Positions 29,555 to 32,500 of a DNA stretch of 32,500 bases are shown here, in pieces. The notes beneath the pieces are model-generated. The model worked only from the letters and a program-made list of their open reading frames with translations. It did not search any database and was not told the origin of the DNA. The position numbers and the translations under genes are program-made. Source of the stretch: Cryptococcus deneoformans JEC21 (lineage: Eukaryota; Basidiomycota; Tremellomycetes; Tremellales; Cryptococcaceae); the NCBI RefSeq assembly GCF_000091045.1, contig NC_006670.1:1610701-1643200 (forward strand), written 5' to 3'. The stretch's first letter is position 1, and each line of letters opens with the position of its first letter.

Positions 29555-32500
29555 ATGGCCTCGTCCGCGCCATCTATCAGTCGTTCAGGAAGACCACGAA
29601 AATCATCGACAGCAACTCCACATCCGCTTCCGCTCACCGCAACCCCTTCGACGGAAACACCCGTACCATCTGCTGCAGCAGGAGGAGGGATGAGCATGCC
29701 ACCCCCTAGTTACACCAGTAACGGGCCAATGTCCGTGAGCGATTGCGAGTTCCTTGCATCTCAGTTGCTGGAACCTACGGTCACAGCACGAAAGAAGCTT
29801 GAAATTGCTCTTGAGCTCAGGGACTCCGCAGAGAACAACAGGGATTTCGGATTCTATGACAAGTACTTGTCAATATTTATTCCGGCACTCATCAGTATAC
29901 TCGGGGATGAGAAATCAATCACTTTTGTGAAGGATAATGTTGAGCAAGTGAGTGCAAAACAGTCATAATATCCCCGTCTAGAGACGTTCAATGATGGACT
30001 GACATCGTATCAGCGTTTTCGCCACACCCTTCTTGCATTCTTGCAGCGCCTCCCCCACACCGAACCTTTCCGTCATCACATGAGTTCTGTTATGGAGCTT
30101 TGCGTGAAGCTTCTCAAGATTGAAAATGAAGAAAATGCGTTGCTCTGTATCAAGATCATGATTGATGGGCTTAGGAGCAATAAGGATCAAATGGAACCTT
30201 TTACGGAACCTTTCCTTGATTTAGTCAAACAAATGTACGCGAACATAAAAGCGGTTGTGGAGAAAGAGTTTGGCCCGTCAGGGGGAGGATCAAAGCCGGT
30301 ATCTACGCAAGGCGAAGGCTCGGCAAACGGTCAGCAATCTCAGCAACAGCAAGCATCGTCCTCCAGTCATGCCATTCTTCCTCATGCGCTTCATTCGCCC
30401 AAAGTTCTCACTGAATGCCCTATCGCTGTTGTACTCATATTCCAAACCTACAAGTCCATCATGCAAACTGCAATGCTCGACTTCTATCCATTGGTAATTG
30501 ACAGCATCAAGATACAGCCTGAACCCCAAAGGTTGGCGCATCTAGAAGCTAAAGAAAAGGGAGAAACCTTTGTCGGGGTGGCAAGTGGGATAACAAATCG
30601 GGAAATGTTCGCAGAGCTTGTAAAGGCCCAGGTCAAGGCATGTGTATTCTTCGTAGTCCATGAGTGTAAGCTGATGTTAGTCAGACCATGGCATTTTTGG
30701 CTTATGTCCTTCGAGGAAACCAAGGAAACAATAGAGATTACGTCAATGTTTTCCCAGAAGCATGTGCACGCCTCTTGCGAGATTGCCCGCCAGAGGATGT
30801 CATCACTCGAAAAGAACTTTTAGTAGCAACTCGACATATCCTTACTGTTGACTCTCGATCCTCCTTCATCCCTTATATCGATGTCCTTCTAGAGGAGCGA
30901 GTCCTCGTCGGCACGGGTGTCTCAAGTAGGGAAATGCTTCGACCGTTGGCTTATTCCGTGGTGGCCGACCTCATACATCATGTCCGAAACGAGCTTCCTC
31001 TACAGCAACTCATCCGTGTTGTCTACGTCTTCTCGTGTAATCTCAATGACTCAACTTTCTCGAGCTCAATTCAAACCATGTGCGCCAAACTCCTCAATAC
31101 TATCATTGATTCGATCTATAACAAGGCGGACACGAACGAGATGTCAAAGATTCTCAAAGGGATGTTTTTCACGTTCTTGGAAAAGCTCTCTGCCATGTCG
31201 GATGCGCATGATAGGTTGAAGGCATTGGCCGCTAGAGACAAAGGGAAGGGCCGGGCCAAAGAGGAAGGTGATGAAGATGTAGAAGTGACTGATACGTCAG
31301 ACGAAGCGTCAGATAAACTTATACATGGGTGGAGAGATATTGAGCAAGCGATGCCCGTTCATTCAGTTGCTTATGCCAACGAATCAGTGGATTCTTTCTG
31401 TCGGGGTCAGTGACTCAAAGAGGAATATGAGTGTGGCTGACATATTTGTAGATTCTCGGTACCTTTTCAAGACAATATTGCATACCTTCCGTACCCTTTT
31501 ATCTTACACACGCCAAGGCGAAAACCCTCCGCCCCAACCAGATGGAGAGGTTCTCAGCAGATTTTTCGAGTGCAGTATCAAATGTTTTGCCATTTTTGAC
31601 GTTCTCAATAGAGATCCCAGGGAGGCGAAGGAGGCGTTAGAGCTTCTATCAGAAATTGTTCTACTCTTTGAGCCGCATGTGTTTGCCGAGGTCTGGACAA
31701 GCCACATGGAATTTTTCAGCGATATTTCCATCACCAACAATCAAGTCTTCTCTCTTCTCCAGATGGTCATCACCCATGAGTCGGTCTCGCATCAACTGGT
31801 TTCCATTCTACTCAAGTATTTGATGGAGAAATTGCCTGAAATTGGGAGGATGGACAAACAACGTGCCACTCTTATGCTCAAAATGTTCAAGATAGCTTTC
31901 CTTGCTATCAATACATATATCACAAGCAACGAAGCAGTCTTGGTGCCTCACCTCCAGAAGCTTATCATGAGTTCTTTCGAATCGGCTGCCAAGGCCGAAG
32001 ACTCGTCGTTTTATTATCAGATCCTTCGCGCTTTGTTCAGGTGAGTAATATTTCTTCATATCGGACTGTCTGACATGCAATAGGTCTATTGGTGGAGGAC
32101 GTTTTGAAGCGCTCTACAAAGAAGTTCTTCCAATCTTGCAGGAAATGCTTGATCATCTGGCATATCTTTTGGATCATTCGCCCGACGAAATCTCAAAAGA
32201 CATCTTTGTGGAGCTCATGTTGACCGTTCCCGTTCGTCTCACAAACCTTCTACCGCACCTGAGCTACCTCATGAAACCATTAGTGCGAGCACTCAGCGCA
32301 GGTCCCGACCTTGTCAGTCAAGGTCTTCGTACCCTAGAGCTTTGTATCGATAATCTCACAGCCGATTTCCTTGATCCCACTCTGGCACCGGTGTTGCGTG
32401 ATCTCATGGCTGCTTTACATCAGTTACTCAAGCCCATACCTGCCAACCGTGAGCATGCAAGTGCGGCTCTGAAAATTTTAGGGAAACTTGGAGGGCGGAA
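29555..32500 (+). CDS. TRA1: TRA1, PI3K-like scaffold of SAGA and NuA4 (5' part)
   Basis: Tra1/TRRAP is the very large pseudokinase that recruits the SAGA and NuA4 acetyltransferase complexes to activators. The window holds the N-terminal HEAT-repeat part only; the gene runs off the right edge. Exons: 29555-29947, 30014-30637, 30685-31405, 31452-32040, 32084 to beyond 32500. Recognised by [14 protein letters not shown] start, [84 protein letters not shown] and [16 protein letters not shown], all in the order of Tra1/TRRAP. The first 60 residues are Ser/Pro-rich; a Gln/Ser linker lies at about residue 240-250. Phases agree throughout. The second intron appears to be GC-AG (see separate entry). 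Confidence 0.94.
30638..30684 (+). other. Probable GC-AG intron in TRA1
   Basis: The exon ends in GTCAAG and the intron begins GCATGT and ends GTCAG (47 nt). This join gives AQVKTMAFLAY, which matches the AQIKT-SFLAY text of Tra1/TRRAP proteins. Using the only in-phase GT donor nearby (GTCAAG, six bases earlier) would delete two conserved residues (VK). Read-through runs into a stop in the intron frame. Confidence 0.7.

Noticed and set aside
1..32500. tRNA genes, rRNA, CRISPR arrays, tandem repeats, long terminal repeats
   Set aside because: I looked for B-box-like GGTTCRANNCC motifs with a matching A box, repeated units and paired terminal repeats, and saw none that holds up; this was by eye only.

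Overview
The window looks like a piece of nuclear chromosome from a Tremellomycete yeast, most likely Cryptococcus or a close relative. Evidence: genes are packed on both strands and broken by many 41-90 nt introns with GT..AG ends. Several proteins read best against fungal or basidiomycete families (EGCrP-type GH5 glycosidase, EMC2, Syt1-like Arf-GEF, TRA1). There is no bacterial-style operon, no rRNA, and I found no convincing tRNA. All gene models are hand-spliced from the sequence; intron phases were checked so that each model stays open from start to stop.

Layout. 1-1121 (+): 3' part of ARG8, mitochondrial acetylornithine aminotransferase. 1219-4208 (-): 15-exon GH5 steryl-glucosidase/glucocerebrosidase-like enzyme with a C-terminal membrane anchor. 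4600-5005 (+): decayed WD40-repeat relic of a Cdc4/Met30-type F-box protein. 5341-6468 (-): EMC2, subunit of the ER membrane protein complex. 6986-12748 (-): very large Sec7+PH Arf-GEF. 13548-14408 (+): small mitochondrial-type membrane protein of unknown function. 15682-17917 (+): HMG-box transcription factor with a long 5' leader region. 18243-18621 (-): YCII-domain protein. 18.6-21.8 kb: gene-poor, accessory-looking stretch with a coiled-coil ORF and a multi-exon KDZ-family transposase-like gene (20028-21724, -). 22078-26397 (+): large VPS9-domain Rab5-type GEF. 27079-28834 (+): DUF1308 protein. 29555 to the window end (+): 5' part of TRA1, the giant PI3K-like scaffold of SAGA and NuA4.

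The core genes are ordinary housekeeping functions with no common pathway, although three concern membranes and trafficking (EMC2, the Arf-GEF and the VPS9 GEF) and the GH5 enzyme acts on membrane glycolipids. The two stretches that simple ORF reading does not explain are the WD40 relic and the KDZ-like gene. TRA1 also contains a probable GC-AG intron, and two genes use GTCCGT splice donors.
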